A stretch of DNA of 64,000 bases from assembly GCF_009930795.1 (NCBI RefSeq), contig NZ_CP017146.1:2604001-2668000 (forward strand). The letters are read 5' to 3'. The notes beneath the pieces are model-generated. The model ran no database searches and was not told the DNA's origin. It saw nothing but the letters and a program-made list of their open reading frames with translations. The stretch comes from Marisediminicola antarctica (GTDB lineage: Bacteria; Actinomycetota; Actinomycetes; Actinomycetales; Microbacteriaceae). Made by a program: the position numbers and the translations under genes. This document shows, in pieces, positions 52,861 to 61,417 of this stretch; within the stretch, counting starts at the first letter, position 1; each line of letters starts with the position of its first letter.

Positions 52861-54552
52861 ATGCCGTCGGATCTCGCTATTTCGCGCGCTGCGACCCGTC
52901 GTCCGCTCGAAGAGGTTGCAGCCGACATGGGCATCGGTCCACACCTGCTGGAACCCTACGGAAGTGCGGCGTCGAAGATCTCCCTCGACGCGATCGATGA
53001 ACTCCGTGACCGTCCGCGGGCCAAGTATGTCGTCGTCAGCGCAATCACGCCGACTCCACTCGGGTCGGGCAAGACAACCACCGCGATCGGGCTCGGTCAG
53101 GGTTTCCGGCACATCGACAAGCTCGGGGTCGTCGCCATACGGCAGCCGTCAATGGGGCCGGTGTTCGGCATCAAGGGTGGAGCCGCTGGTGGCGGCTACG
53201 CTCAGGTGATCCCGATGGAGGCACTCAACCTGCACCTGACCGGCGACATGCACGCCGTTACCGCGGCCCACAATCTACTGTCGGCGATGATCGGCAACCA
53301 CATCCACAAGGGAAACCATCTCGGGCTCGACCTCCAGGAGATCACCTGGCGGCGTGTCCTCGACGTCAACGACCGCGAACTGCGCAACATCATCACCGGG
53401 CTCGGCGGCCCTGACGACGGCAATCCGCTTCAGACCGGTTTCGACATTTCCGCAGCCAGCGAGGTGATGGCGTTGTTGTCGCTGTGCACGTCTTTGCGGG
53501 ATCTCCGTGAACGGATGGGACGAATCGTCGTCGGTTACGACCGCGGCGGCGAACCCGTGACGGCCGAGATGCTCAAGGCGGCCGGCGCCATGACGGTGAT
53601 ACTCAAGGACGCCATCAAGCCGAACCTGATGCAGACCGCAGAGCAGACGCCAGTCCTCGTCCACTCCGGTCCGTTCGGGAACATCGCCACCGGTAACTCC
53701 TCGGTCGTCGCCGACCTGATCGGCATCCATGCTGGCGACTACCTCATCACCGAGGCGGGGTTCGGCGCCGACATCGGCGCGGAAAAGTTCTTCAACATCA
53801 AGTGCCGTGCCTCCGGGCTGACGCCGGATGCTGCCGTCATCGTCGCGACTGTGCGTGACCTCAAAACTCACTCGAACAAGTACCGGGTCGTCGCCGGCCG
53901 GCCGCTGCCACCGGAGATGCTCACCGAGAATCCCGACGACGTGATCGCCGGGGCAGCGAACCTGCGCCAGCAGATCGCCAACATCCGACGGCACGGAGTG
54001 ACGCCGGTCATTGCGGTGAACGCATTTCCCACCGACTATGCCAGTGAGCATCGGGCGATCATGCACGTCGCGGCAGAGGAGGGTGTGCGCGTGGCGATCA
54101 GCTACCACTTCACCGAAGGCGGGAAGGGTGCGGTCGAGCTGGCCGAGGCGGTTGCGGAGGCGTGCTCTGAACCGTCGGGCTACCACCGGCTCTATCCCGA
54201 CGAACTTCCCCTACCCGACAAAATCGATGTCATCGCGCGCGAGATGTACGGCGCCGACGGCGTGGACATCTCGCCTCTAGCCGCTCGGCAACTCGACAAG
54301 TACGAGCGGGCAGGCTTCGGCAGTCTGCCGGTGTGCATCGCCAAGACCCACCTGTCCCTGTCGGCCGACCCCAGCATCAAGGGAGCACCCACCGGGTGGC
54401 GACTGCCGGTCCGTGAGGTCCGTGCGTCGATCGGCGCCGGGTTCATCTATCCCATCTGCGGCGACATGCGCACCATGCCGGGTCTCTCATCCGCGCCGGC
54501 CGCCGAACGCATCGACATCGACCACAACGGCGAGATCGTCGGGTTGTCCTGA
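52861..54552 (+). CDS. fhs: Formate-tetrahydrofolate ligase
   Basis: This 563-aa cytoplasmic enzyme makes 10-formyl-THF from formate, ATP and THF. It carries the P-loop TPLGSGKTTTAIGL (65-78), RQPSMGPVFGIKGGAAGGGYAQVIPM, and the ending GAGFIYPICGDMRTMPGL. Full family length. The ATG at 52861 has no ribosome site, whereas an ATT at 52828, 11 codons upstream in frame, is preceded by TGAGGAG at the right distance. It stands alone. Confidence 0.94.
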   Translation: MPSDLAISRAATRRPLEEVAADMGIGPHLLEPYGSAASKISLDAIDELRDRPRAKYVVVSAITPTPLGSGKTTTAIGLGQGFRHIDKLGVVAIRQPSMGPVFGIKGGAAGGGYAQVIPMEALNLHLTGDMHAVTAAHNLLSAMIGNHIHKGNHLGLDLQEITWRRVLDVNDRELRNIITGLGGPDDGNPLQTGFDISAASEVMALLSLCTSLRDLRERMGRIVVGYDRGGEPVTAEMLKAAGAMTVILKDAIKPNLMQTAEQTPVLVHSGPFGNIATGNSSVVADLIGIHAGDYLITEAGFGADIGAEKFFNIKCRASGLTPDAAVIVATVRDLKTHSNKYRVVAGRPLPPEMLTENPDDVIAGAANLRQQIANIRRHGVTPVIAVNAFPTDYASEHRAIMHVAAEEGVRVAISYHFTEGGKGAVELAEAVAEACSEPSGYHRLYPDELPLPDKIDVIAREMYGADGVDISPLAARQLDKYERAGFGSLPVCIAKTHLSLSADPSIKGAPTGWRLPVREVRASIGAGFIYPICGDMRTMPGLSSAPAAERIDIDHNGEIVGLS

Positions 54553-54622
54553 GGAATGGATCCGGGGTGCGAGGCCGAGCTCTCTGATCCGGTGGACCTG
54601 TCGCGAAAAGGAAGGAACGACT

Positions 54623-54688
54623 ATTTCAAAACCCCGACATCGAACCATGTAGCGAGACATCTCACCCTTGCGATTCCAGTGAGATGTC
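54623..54688 (+). repeat. IS481-like end scar, copy A
   Basis: This stretch holds a 10-bp perfect inverted repeat GACATCTCAC (54656-54665) / GTGAGATGTC (54679-54688) with the core CCTTGCGATTCCA. Copy B, in opposite orientation at 55326-55365, shares the core with two changes. An ATT-TCA-AAA-CCC-CGA codon run at 54623, behind AAGGAAGG, looks like the mutated start of an IS481 transposase (SKPRHR), ending at a TAG after ten codons. Confidence 0.5.
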
Positions 54689-54790
54689 GCCGCATGTCTA
54701 CGGAGAGAGGGCAGCCATCGGCCCTGCGCCGACCAAGACCCGAAATGCCCCAATTTCGAGTAGTTCTGCCAGCCAACAACGCTGTCGCAC

Positions 54791-54796
54791 TATAAT
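54791..54796 (+). promoter_or_regulatory. Consensus -10 element for the cargo lipoprotein
   Basis: A perfect TATAAT at 54791-54796 lies 30 bp before the lipoprotein ATG; the -35 is not clear. Confidence 0.45.
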
Positions 54797-54826
54797 CACA
54801 GCCAGATCGAAAGTAGGGGATTTGTC

Positions 54827-55261
54827 ATGTCGAGCCGCGCTGGAACCATACTCGCACTTGCTTCGATGCTCTTGGTCGGCCTCACCGGCTGCGCGCCCGC
54901 CTTTCTGACACCATCTGCTCTGGATGAACCCGCGACACCCAGCGACAGTCTCCCTCCAAGCATGGTCGATCCACTTCAAGCGGAAAAAGGCGCGAATGCG
55001 ATCGTCGCCGATGTCGACAGCTCGCGGCTGATTGGCACGTGGTCAGGGGTCGATGTTTACCTCATGAAGGCGTCCACGAAGGACCACTACTGCGCCTTGG
55101 CTTACGAGGACGACGACTCATGGGGTCAGACCTGCTCCCGACCGCCCTTCACGGTCGGACTGAGCGATATCGCCGAAGTTCGAGTCGACATCCCGGAAAC
55201 ACTGCTGGATGACAAGTGGGTGCGGCTTGACGAAAACGTGGCCATCCGGAAACCCGAATAG
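54827..55261 (+). CDS. Small lipoprotein between inverted IS-end scars
   Basis: This 144-aa protein has a lipoprotein signal with GLTGC near residue 22, a Pro/Ser-rich linker and a compact domain with two cysteines (HYCALAYEDDDSWGQTC, residues 87-103) that could form a disulphide. AGGGG stands 7 nt before the ATG. The mature family is not recognised. It lies between two inverted copies of an IS481-like end, so it may have been mobilised as cargo. Confidence 0.75.
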   Translation: MSSRAGTILALASMLLVGLTGCAPAFLTPSALDEPATPSDSLPPSMVDPLQAEKGANAIVADVDSSRLIGTWSGVDVYLMKASTKDHYCALAYEDDDSWGQTCSRPPFTVGLSDIAEVRVDIPETLLDDKWVRLDENVAIRKPE

Positions 55262-55614
55262 GCCGGAGCGAGGGCCAGCTGTCCTATGGATTCGGGCCAC
55301 TGACGATCACTTGCTCCGTCTTCGGGCATCTCACTGAAATCGTAAGGGTGAGACATCTACAAACGATGTCTCGAGACATGACACTGTGGGCTGTTCCAAG
55401 GGCGTGGGCTGGCCCGGAACGACGTTGACGAACGTCGCCTTTTACCTTGTTTTCCTCGAGGCGCCTGCCGATTTTCCCCCACTGGGCACTGAGCGCCTCA
55501 GCTGGGACTGATCACACCCCGGCGAGTGGCGGGTGCGGGCGGCAGGGTCACACCGATTGAACCGCTGTTGTAGTCGAAGACGGTCGAGCGAGTCGTCTCA
55601 GTCTTAGTCGATCA
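55262..55614. other. Intergenic stretch with IS-end scar copy B
   Basis: No gene is seen in this 353-bp gap. The first part (55326-55380) holds copy B of the IS481-like end in inverted orientation, including the perfect 14-bp palindrome ATGTCTCGAGACAT (55364-55377). The rest has no feature I can support. Confidence 0.55.
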
Positions 55615-55785
55615 TCACTCGGGATGCTGGCTGTGATCCTCAACGTCTGGTTTCGTCCGCAGGACGTCGGCGATCTCTTCCTCCGGACGCGGCGCGATGG
55701 TCTGGTCGACCTCGAGCACTGGGATGGTCGACTCATCCGGAGCGGGAATGCGCTGCTGAGGGGACTGCTCATTGGGGAGAGACAC
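55615..55785 (-). CDS. Small acidic hypothetical protein
   Basis: A 56-aa reading frame begins at GTG 55783-55785, 7 nt after AAGGA, and encodes an acidic, proline-rich peptide (PDESTIPVLEVDQTIAPRPEEE, then IADVLRTKPDVED). Composition and start look like a real small gene rather than a shadow. Function unknown; no motif. Confidence 0.45.
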   Translation of the reverse strand: MSLPNEQSPQQRIPAPDESTIPVLEVDQTIAPRPEEEIADVLRTKPDVEDHSQHPE

Positions 55786-55935
55786 GGCGAATCCTTTGGT
55801 CGGGAACATCCACAGGGTATGCGATTAGCGGCCTGCGCAGCGGAGAATCGCGGACGATCCTCCACCGCACACCACAGGCTGGCTCTTCGCTGATTCCAAA
55901 TGGGCTGAACCGCCCCAGGTTCTCTGCCGCTCCTA

Positions 55936-56333
55936 TGCGGGTGTCGTCGGGTTGACCTTGATCAGCTGATAGACCTCGCGGATGACGTAGCGCTTGAGGC
56001 TTCGGATCCATCCGACCCAGGTTCGGCAGTAGGTGAAGTCCATCACTCAGGTGTGATCCGGGCGCGGCGCGGTGAAGTCACGATTCAGCAGGTCTCCGGA
56101 TCGCTCCGCGCGACGCGCCGGGGATCGTGGTGCGGCGGATCATCACCGTCATCTTCCGACGACCTTAAAGGCCTTCCGGCGTGAGCTTGCGGACCTGGCG
56201 CCCGGCTTCGACGGTGGTCCACGAAGCCTCGCGGGCTGCGTCGGCAACCTGCGCGTCGGTGACCGTGCGGGCCGCTACAGCACCTCGCCCCAGGCACGGT
56301 AGGTGCGCGCGTATCGATGAAACCCATCATCAA
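55936..56333 (-). pseudogene. IS3 orfB transposase fragments, with a possible IS110-like tail
   Basis: Minus-strand pieces in shifting frames match IS3 OrfB: MGFIDT at the start, then ARTVTDAQVADAAREA, LTPEGL (stop) RRKMT, DLLNRDFTAPRPDHT (stop) VMDFTYCRTW. The DDE core beyond MDFTY is deleted. The last part, WIRSLKRYVIREVYQLI, instead resembles the end of IS110 transposases, hinting at recombination between two elements. Confidence 0.6.
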
Positions 56334-56574
56334 CGGTTGCGGGGGTCGAGTTCCCCCACGAAGAAACTCGTCGCCGCCCGCAGGATCGCAACATCCTCAC
56401 GCAGACGCGTGTTCTCCGCCTTCAGCCGCTTGATCTCGGCATGCTCTACGGAGGTCACCCCGCCACGGGTCCCGTCATCGATATCGGCTTGCAGCACCCA
56501 CCGGCGCACGGACTCGGGCCCGACACCGATCTGGCGGCCCAATCGCGGACGGCAGGATCGATCTTCTCAGGCAT
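56330..56574 (-). pseudogene. IS3 orfA fragment, frameshifted
   Basis: From ATG 56574 the frame reads MPEKIDPAVRDWAA, the usual OrfA start, then shifts. The second part (RQIGVGPESVRRWVLQADIDDGTRGG, then EIKRLKAENTRLREDVAILRAATSFFVGELD) is the helix-turn-helix end and leucine zipper of OrfA. About 15 residues between them are missing compared with intact family members. Confidence 0.72.
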
Positions 56575-56709
56575 GGTGTACATCCTTCCAACTCACAAGG
56601 ATGCGGCATCAAACCTGAGGCGCTTCACTCCGAGACGCCCATCCGGTTTCCCTGCTGAACGCAAGCCGGACCCCCGTTTGCGTCCCCGCCAGATCAGGGG
56701 CGTGGCGCC

Positions 56710-57684
56710 CTAGAGCAGGCTCGGAATCTTCTGCTCCTGCGCAACGTTTGCGCGACGGAACACGAACGTCACGAAGGTCGCGACAATCACGATGAAGAGC
56801 GAGTAGAGCGCCGGCACGATCAGGATTAGCCCGATATCGGGGTTACCCGCGAAGGTCAGGAGCACGATCGCGATCGCGAGAGGGCCGTTCTGGATTCCCG
56901 CTTCGAGCGCAATCGTGCGCGCGTTCATTGGATGCAGCCGAATGGCCCGAGAGATCACATAGGCGATCACAATCCCAAAGAGCCCGAGACCGATTGCCAC
57001 AACGTAGGTCTGCCATGGGGTCGAGGTCAGCAGCCCCCAGTTGCGAGGCACCCAGGTGGCCATGAGGAACACAATGAAGAACAGTCCGAAGAAGCCGCCC
57101 ATCAACTCCATGACAGCCCCGACGTTCGCGCTGTAACGGCGGAGAAGCATACCGAGCACGACCGGCACGAGCAAGATCGCGAGCGTCACAACGATGTTCG
57201 TGATCGGGATCTGCAACGGAGAGCCCGCCTCGAAGAGCAGGGAGCCGAAGAACGTGAGCAAGAGTGGCGTCATGAGGATGGCCCACAGAGTTGAGTTTGT
57301 CGTCATCATGACGCTCAGCGCGAGATTACCCTTCGAGAAGTATGTGAAAATGTTCGACGTCGTACCTGCCGGAACACAGCCCATGAGTAGAGCCCCCAAC
57401 GCGACCGGAGCGGCGTACTCTCTAGGCAGTTGGAACAGCACCGTGGCGACGAGAACGTACGCCAAGAGCGGCATGATGCCGAACTGGGTGACCCAGCCGA
57501 TGATCAGCCCGTACGGTCGACGAACGGCCAACCGGAAGTCGCGTGGTGTGAGCCCGGCCCCGAGCCCGAACATGATCACGAACACCAGCCCGACGAGCAG
57601 GTTCTGCTCGAACGGGGTGACGACGTCTTGTTCATTGACCGTGGTCGACCTCTGAGTCAACAGGATGAGTGAGGCGCCGATCAT
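56710..57684 (-). CDS. BASS-family sodium symporter
   Basis: This 324-aa, roughly ten-helix transporter belongs to the bile acid:sodium symporter family. Motifs: FGLGAGLTPRDFRLAVRRP, LMGCVPAGTTSNIFTYFSKGNLALSV (the crossover) and EAGIQNGPLAIAI (second crossover helix). BASS proteins take up organic anions such as pantoate, pyruvate or bile acids. It overlaps the acyl-CoA ligase gene by 4 bp, so an organic acid activated by that ligase is a plausible substrate. Confidence 0.9.
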   Translation of the reverse strand: MIGASLILLTQRSTTVNEQDVVTPFEQNLLVGLVFVIMFGLGAGLTPRDFRLAVRRPYGLIIGWVTQFGIMPLLAYVLVATVLFQLPREYAAPVALGALLMGCVPAGTTSNIFTYFSKGNLALSVMMTTNSTLWAILMTPLLLTFFGSLLFEAGSPLQIPITNIVVTLAILLVPVVLGMLLRRYSANVGAVMELMGGFFGLFFIVFLMATWVPRNWGLLTSTPWQTYVVAIGLGLFGIVIAYVISRAIRLHPMNARTIALEAGIQNGPLAIAIVLLTFAGNPDIGLILIVPALYSLFIVIVATFVTFVFRRANVAQEQKIPSLL

Positions 57685-59426
57685 GAGAGCTCCCTTCCCT
57701 GCGTCGCGATGCTGGCTGTCGTTGACGTAACGGCGGTCGCGCGCAACTCACGGCGTAGGATCTTGCCGATCGGACTCTTCGGGAGTTCATCGACGAAACG
57801 CACCGACTTCGGCGCCTTGTACGCCGCGAGTGCTTCTCGGCAGTGCGCGATCACCTCGCCCTCGGTCGGGGGCGTTTGGGGGGCGACCACATAGGCACGC
57901 ACAGCCTCGCCGCCCATGTCGTCGGGAACGCCGACCACGCCAACTTCCAGCACGTTCGGCATCGCCGCGATACGCTCCTCGACCTCGTTGGGGTATACGT
58001 TGAAGCCGCTCACAAGGATCATGTCCTTCTTGCGGTCGACGATCGTGAAGTAGCCATCGGCATCCATCTGAGCAATGTCGCCTGTGTGCAGCCAGCCGTC
58101 CTTGAGCGTCGCGGCCGACTCGTCGGGCCGTTGCCAGTAGCCGAGCATGATCTGCGGCCCGCGCGCGACGACCTCACCGGCCTCACCGACGGCGACCGGT
58201 GTGCCATCCTCGTCGACGCACCGTAGGTCGGTCGACGGTACCGGAATGCCAATCGTGCCGTCCTTGCCGGTGCCCCCGAGCGGGTTGAAGGTGAGCACGG
58301 GTGAGGACTCGGTGAGCCCGTAGCCCTCGACGATCGGTGTGCCGGTCATTTCACGCCAGCGGACGGCTACTGGCTGGTGCAGCGCCATGCCGCCGGCTGC
58401 CGAGGCACGCAAATGCCGTGGCGGGCTGTCAACGAACCAGCGCTCGTTCATCAGGGCGTTGAAGAGGGTATTGACGCCGGTCAGCCAGGTGATGCGGTAA
58501 TTCTCGAAGGCGCGCTTGAGGTTGCTCGGTGGGCGCGGCGATGGCACGAGGATGTTCCGCGCACCAAGGTGGAAGAAGCCGAGCAGATTCACCGTGAACG
58601 CGAAGATGTGGTAGAGCGGCAGAGCCGTCAGCACGATCTCGGCCCCTGGACGCATGAAGGTGCCGCACATCGAAATCATTTGCAGCGTGTTGGCGACAAG
58701 ATTGCCGTGCGAGAGCATGGCGCCCTTCGAGACGCCGGTGGTGCCGCCCGTGTATTGGAGTGCCGCGAGGGTCTCGGGCCCGATGCCGTCGAGGTAGCGC
58801 TGCGGGGAGCTGTCGTTCTTGCGGCCACGACCGGCGGCGAGGGCAGCCTGCAGTCCGGTGTGCTCGACAGTGATGTGTGGAAGCGAACGGTTCCAGAAGC
58901 GTTGCACCCCGCGGATGACTCCGGCGATCACCGGGGGGAAGAACTCGGCAATGCGCACGGTGACGACGGTCTCAATCGAGGTCGCGGCCTTCACCTCAGG
59001 AACCCGGCCGGCGAACATATCGATGACGACGAGCACGCGGGCTCCCGAATCCGAGAACTGGTGAATCATCTCCGGGGCGGTGTATAGCGGGTTTGTGTTG
59101 ACGAGCACGCAGCCGGCCTTCAGCACGCCGAACGCGACGATCGGGTAGCTCAGGCAGTTTGGCATTTGCACCGCAACCCGGTCCCCTTGCTCGAGGCCAA
59201 CCACCTCACGGAGGTACGCCGCGAAGTCGTCAGAAAGCGCGTCGACCTGCTTATAGGTGAGCGATCCGTTCATGCCGTTCGGCATGCACTGTGTGAACGC
59301 AATCGTGTCGGCGTAGGTGCTCGCGGCCTTGGCGATCAAACCGGGAAGATGGGCGAATGGGATTTCACCCACCTCATGCGCAACACCGGTCGGGTAGTGG
59401 GCAAGCCATGGGCGTTCGGTCATCAT
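57681..59426 (-). CDS. Long-chain acyl-CoA synthetase (AMP-binding)
   Basis: This 581-aa adenylate-forming enzyme has YTGGTTGVSKGAMLSHGNL (P-loop), GYGLTESSP, DGWLHTGDIAQMDADGYF and the C-terminal KSPIGKILRREL with the catalytic lysine. It resembles FadD proteins that activate fatty or related acids with CoA. Start ATG 59426 (MMTERPW), with a weak ribosome site. It is upstream of and coupled to the BASS transporter, suggesting uptake and activation of the same acid (inference). Confidence 0.92.
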   Translation of the reverse strand: MMTERPWLAHYPTGVAHEVGEIPFAHLPGLIAKAASTYADTIAFTQCMPNGMNGSLTYKQVDALSDDFAAYLREVVGLEQGDRVAVQMPNCLSYPIVAFGVLKAGCVLVNTNPLYTAPEMIHQFSDSGARVLVVIDMFAGRVPEVKAATSIETVVTVRIAEFFPPVIAGVIRGVQRFWNRSLPHITVEHTGLQAALAAGRGRKNDSSPQRYLDGIGPETLAALQYTGGTTGVSKGAMLSHGNLVANTLQMISMCGTFMRPGAEIVLTALPLYHIFAFTVNLLGFFHLGARNILVPSPRPPSNLKRAFENYRITWLTGVNTLFNALMNERWFVDSPPRHLRASAAGGMALHQPVAVRWREMTGTPIVEGYGLTESSPVLTFNPLGGTGKDGTIGIPVPSTDLRCVDEDGTPVAVGEAGEVVARGPQIMLGYWQRPDESAATLKDGWLHTGDIAQMDADGYFTIVDRKKDMILVSGFNVYPNEVEERIAAMPNVLEVGVVGVPDDMGGEAVRAYVVAPQTPPTEGEVIAHCREALAAYKAPKSVRFVDELPKSPIGKILRRELRATAVTSTTASIATQGRELS

Positions 59427-59484
59427 TGATCTTTCGCCAGAAAGGTAACCGCCGGCGGATATGCCAACGGTGGTATGTTGACCG

Positions 59485-59490
59485 ATTATA
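59485..59490 (-). promoter_or_regulatory. -10 element of the acyl-CoA ligase/BASS operon
   Basis: A perfect TATAAT on the minus strand (59485-59490) would place transcription start near 59478 and give a ~52-nt leader. The -35 is weak, suggesting activation or a TG-type promoter. Confidence 0.45.
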
Positions 59491-59998
59491 TCCCGAGCGC
59501 CAATTGCTTCTGATACCCCTGACAATCCCGGCACCCGCCCGTCCTGCCCAGCGACGAGCGCATGCCGAAGCGGGTCACCAGAGCCCGAAGTTCACCCGAG
59601 GTGCCTTCTGAATACCTCGACCGGATTGGACGGTCGTGCCGATGGGTCGACGCCCTCATCGCTCTCGCCATGCTCAGCCCCGGCGGCCAATATGACCGGT
59701 ACTCCCGGGCCGGAACTAACCCGCGGAGGTGTCAGGAGAGCCCCAAAAGCATTGTTCTTCGTCGCCCAGGAAGCGTCGGATACCAGGGGGCGTTCAAGCG
59801 GAAGCGGGTGCAGAGGAGCAGGTTCGCGGTCGAGCGCATGTCTTGGCTGCTGGAGTCGTCACGGGCGGCAGAAGTGTATGCCCAGCGCGCGTGGTTCTTC
59901 AGCCGCAAGCCAGACCGTTCTGGGTGTTGTTTCACTGAACATGGAGTGAGGACACGGGCGCTCGCCACCCCCGAAGTTGGGAAGTAGCAGGCGGTCGA
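59491..59998. other. Gene-poor stretch with no supported gene
   Basis: Several open frames cross this stretch in both strands, but none has a credible start, codon pattern or recognisable family. The phrases seen do not match any transposase I know. It is probably eroded sequence between insertion-sequence scars. Confidence 0.4.
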
Positions 59999-60178
59999 AT
60001 CGAGCAGCACGACGAGTGGGAAGCCGGCGAACGCCGCTACTTGCCCGAAGCCTCAATGCTTGAGCTGACCGTCATGAACGACCCAACCGAGGTCTCTGAC
60101 GAGGCGGTGATACTCCCCGAACTCGCCGCCGCCTCAACTAGGACCGCTGACCTGCACGGTGTTGAGAAACTCCACCAC
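59999..60178 (+). pseudogene. Possible IS256-type transposase C-terminal fragment
   Basis: The plus-strand frame reads IEQHDEWEAGERRYLPEASML, similar in pattern to the DEWxxxxRRYL ending of actinobacterial IS256/mutator transposases, followed by an acidic tail. No upstream catalytic part is present. The match is by eye and short. Confidence 0.4.
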
Positions 60179-60811
60179 TCAGCGACACGTGACCGACAGC
60201 GGCGTGGTGGTCGCGGTCTCGGTGGCGCGTGCCGAGGTGATGCGATCGATCAGCAGACCGACCACAACCGCGAGGACCACGGCGACGGCGGCTCCGAGAA
60301 GCGGTGTCTCGCGAAACCACGCCCCGGCCAGCACACCGACCCCCACCGAATACAGCGACCAGGAAACCCCGGCAATGATCGACAGCGGAACGAAGCGGCG
60401 GTAAGAGAACCCCGTCGCTCCCGCGGTGAGGTTCACGGCGATACGACCGACCGGGATGTATCGGCCCGTGATGATGAGCACGCCGGCCCGTTTGTCCAGG
60501 CCGCGGCGAGCCCAGTCGAACGCTCTCACGGAGCGGGCCCCGCGCATCCAACCGAACCGGGTGAGTCCGAGTTTACGTCCGAACCAGAACGTGAGATTGT
60601 CTCCGCCGATGGCTCCGCTGGCCGCGAGCAGAATGACGAACCACACATTGGGTTGCCCCGTAGCGACACCGAGAGCGGCCGCCGCAACCACGACGGTCTC
60701 GCTCGGGAACGGGGGAAAGAAGGCGTCGAAGAACACGATCCCGACGATGAGGAGGTAGATCCACGCCGAACCCGCCGCCGACAGGATGGCATCGTTGAGT
60801 GCCTCGAACAT
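60179..60811 (-). CDS. DedA-family membrane protein
   Basis: This 210-aa protein has the DedA/SNARE-associated motifs: FFDAFFPPFPSE, AASGAIGGDNLTFWFGRKLG, and the conserved GRYIPVGRIAVNLTAGATGFSYRRFVPLSIIAGVSWS. DedA proteins are lipid scramblases or needed for envelope homeostasis. ATG 60809-60811 follows AAGGAG at a good distance. It has insertion-sequence scars on both sides. Confidence 0.9.
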   Translation of the reverse strand: MFEALNDAILSAAGSAWIYLLIVGIVFFDAFFPPFPSETVVVAAAALGVATGQPNVWFVILLAASGAIGGDNLTFWFGRKLGLTRFGWMRGARSVRAFDWARRGLDKRAGVLIITGRYIPVGRIAVNLTAGATGFSYRRFVPLSIIAGVSWSLYSVGVGVLAGAWFRETPLLGAAVAVVLAVVVGLLIDRITSARATETATTTPLSVTCR

Positions 60812-61162
60812 AATGGTCTCCTTGATCACTCCGCCACGGTCGTGACCGGCGAGTGAAGGCTACGTTCGGGGGAGGCCCCGAGGCATCACCCCCTGGTACC
60901 GTTGCAACCCCCTACCCCGGTATGAGATTTCTGCGCCAGAGTGGCACCTCACCGGTCATCAAGGAGACGACCGAGTCGTAGTCAACGCAATCTCTGAGGC
61001 GCTGACCCACGGCCTGCTGTTCGCCATAGCACCAGGCGCTCTCTCCGAAGCCAACTCCTCGACTGACGTTTCGGTGTCAGCGCCAGCCGCGATCCCGTAA
61101 GTGTCGGACAGCATCGTGACGGGAGGCGGTTCCGCTATTTTGCATAGCGCTCGAGAGATAGC
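60812..61162. other. Intergenic stretch with a hairpin before an IS scar
   Basis: No gene is seen. The end of the stretch holds a perfect 9-bp inverted repeat, TTCCGCTAT (61130-61138) and ATAGCGGAA (61158-61166), which runs into the IS5-like fragment and could be part of that element's scar. Confidence 0.45.
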
Positions 61163-61417
61163 GGAATCATCGCCGTCATCCCGCAGCCCTCCGACCAGAT
61201 CGGGCACCGCAAACGCCGCGGCTCCGCCGGTGGCCGGCCACCCTCGTTCGACGCCGACGACTACCGGGGCCGCAACGTCATCGAACGCAGCTTCTGCGAC
61301 CAGAAACAATGGCGCGGCATCGCCACCCGCTACGACAAACTCGCCATCACCTACCGCGGCGGCGCCGTCCTCATGGCCATCACAATCTGGCTCAAAGCAC
61401 CAGGAGAGACGCCCTAG
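61163..61417 (+). pseudogene. IS5-family transposase C-terminal fragment
   Basis: The 85-codon frame reads GIIAVIPQPSDQIGHRKRRG, then GGRPPSFDADDYRGRNVIERSF, then KQWRGIATRYDKLAITYRGGAVL, a clear match to the C-terminal DDE part of IS5-type transposases (the final Glu in NVIERSF). The N-terminal half is gone. The stop overlaps the end of the response-regulator gene on the other strand. Confidence 0.85.

Larger units (their letters stand above)
55906..56627 (-). mobile_element. Degenerate IS3-family element with both terminal repeats
   Basis: The ends are imperfect 16-bp inverted repeats, TGAACCGCCCCAGGTT (55906-55921) and AACCTGAGGCGCTTCA (56612-56627), matching at 14 of 16. The 722-bp body is about half the usual IS3 length. 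It holds broken orfA and orfB pieces with frameshifts and stops. No target duplication is visible, so the insertion is old. Confidence 0.7.

Noticed and set aside
59562-59987. 141-codon plus-strand frame
   Set aside because: Crosses a scarred region, biased composition, no recognisable domain.
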